Positions 12,978 to 13,004 of a DNA stretch of 13,004 nt are shown here, in pieces. The notes below the pieces were generated by a model that was given only the letters and a program-made list of their open reading frames with translations, had not been told where the DNA came from and made no database searches. Positions within the stretch are counted from its first letter, which is position 1, and every line of letters begins with the position of its first letter. Position numbers and translations under genes: made by a program. The DNA comes from Candidatus Bathyarchaeota archaeon (GTDB taxonomy: Archaea > Thermoproteota > Bathyarchaeia > Bathyarchaeales > DTEX01), in the NCBI GenBank assembly GCA_003601725.1, contig PIYJ01000027.1:1-13004 (forward strand), given 5' to 3'.

Positions 12978-13004
12978 ATGTCTACCAGATACAGAATACA
13001 AGAC
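12978..13004 (+). CDS. Start of a gene cut by the window edge (9 codons visible)
   Basis: An ATG at 12978 opens a frame reading MSTRYRIQD to the last base. It is preceded by a TATA-like element at leaderless distance, which is the only reason to call it. The product cannot be identified from nine residues, and the frame could close soon after the window ends. Confidence 0.35.

Noticed and set aside
12777..13001. A 74-codon minus-strand frame across the tRNA gene
   Set aside because: Its central GEIRTLVSGSRARHAWPLHHRA stretch is the familiar artefact of translating the antisense of a tRNA. The tRNA is certain, so this is not a gene.
1..13004. Mobile elements, CRISPR arrays, rRNA, defence genes
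   Set aside because: No transposase or integrase motifs, direct-repeat arrays, rRNA signatures or known defence domains were seen on either strand. The window reads as core chromosome.

Overview
The window comes from an archaeon, most likely an uncultured member of the TACK / Thermoproteota-related lineages such as Bathyarchaeia. The lineage is inferred and cannot be fixed from this sequence alone. The archaeal signs are two archaea-specific families (UPF0200, UPF0201), a short-form RNase Z, a THUMP-type tRNA methyltransferase of the archaeal Trm11-like kind, archaeal/eukaryotic-type tryptophanyl-tRNA synthetase, TATA boxes placed as in archaeal promoters, Shine-Dalgarno sites of the GGTGATC kind, and above all a complete CdvABC (ESCRT-type) cell division locus. 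CdvA is a TACK marker and is not expected in Asgard or euryarchaeal lineages. Gene density is high, and no mobile element, CRISPR array or rRNA is visible.

Layout. (1) 1-1661, plus strand: a compact operon holding the 3' end of a UPF0200 nucleotide-kinase-like gene, an overlapping UPF0201 gene and a TIM-barrel sugar isomerase/AP-endonuclease-like gene. (2) 1683-4971, minus strand: class II HMG-CoA reductase, then a Trm11-like tRNA guanine-N2 methyltransferase, then RNase Z. Gaps are 23-38 bases and one promoter lies upstream near 5020. This operon couples isoprenoid lipid synthesis with tRNA maturation. (3) 5129-7741: single-gene units, namely a zinc-ribbon/NTF2-like protein, a two-helix membrane protein on the minus strand, a 98-residue orphan ending in a stem-loop, and a DUF4432 mutarotase-like protein. 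(4) 7742-11357, plus strand: the cell division locus, a core-only ESCRT-III paralogue, cdvA, a second ESCRT-III (cdvB) with a winged-helix tail, and cdvC (Vps4). (5) 11615-12891: tryptophanyl-tRNA synthetase and a tRNA-Gln(CUG). (6) The first codons of another gene run off the right end.

How the cdv genes fit together. CdvA carries a PRC barrel, a coiled coil and a short C-terminal tail that should recruit the winged helix of the second ESCRT-III. Both ESCRT-III proteins end their core with a proline-rich MIM2-like motif, and CdvC starts with an MIT domain that would bind it, followed by a complete Vps4-type AAA module. Notable features are the paired ESCRT-III genes flanking cdvA, a perfect 8+8 base palindrome in the locus promoter, and an uninterrupted reading frame between cdvA and cdvB apart from a single amber stop.

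Start codons are often TTG or GTG. Several are backed by well-placed Shine-Dalgarno sequences, so ATG-only start calling would mis-trim genes here.
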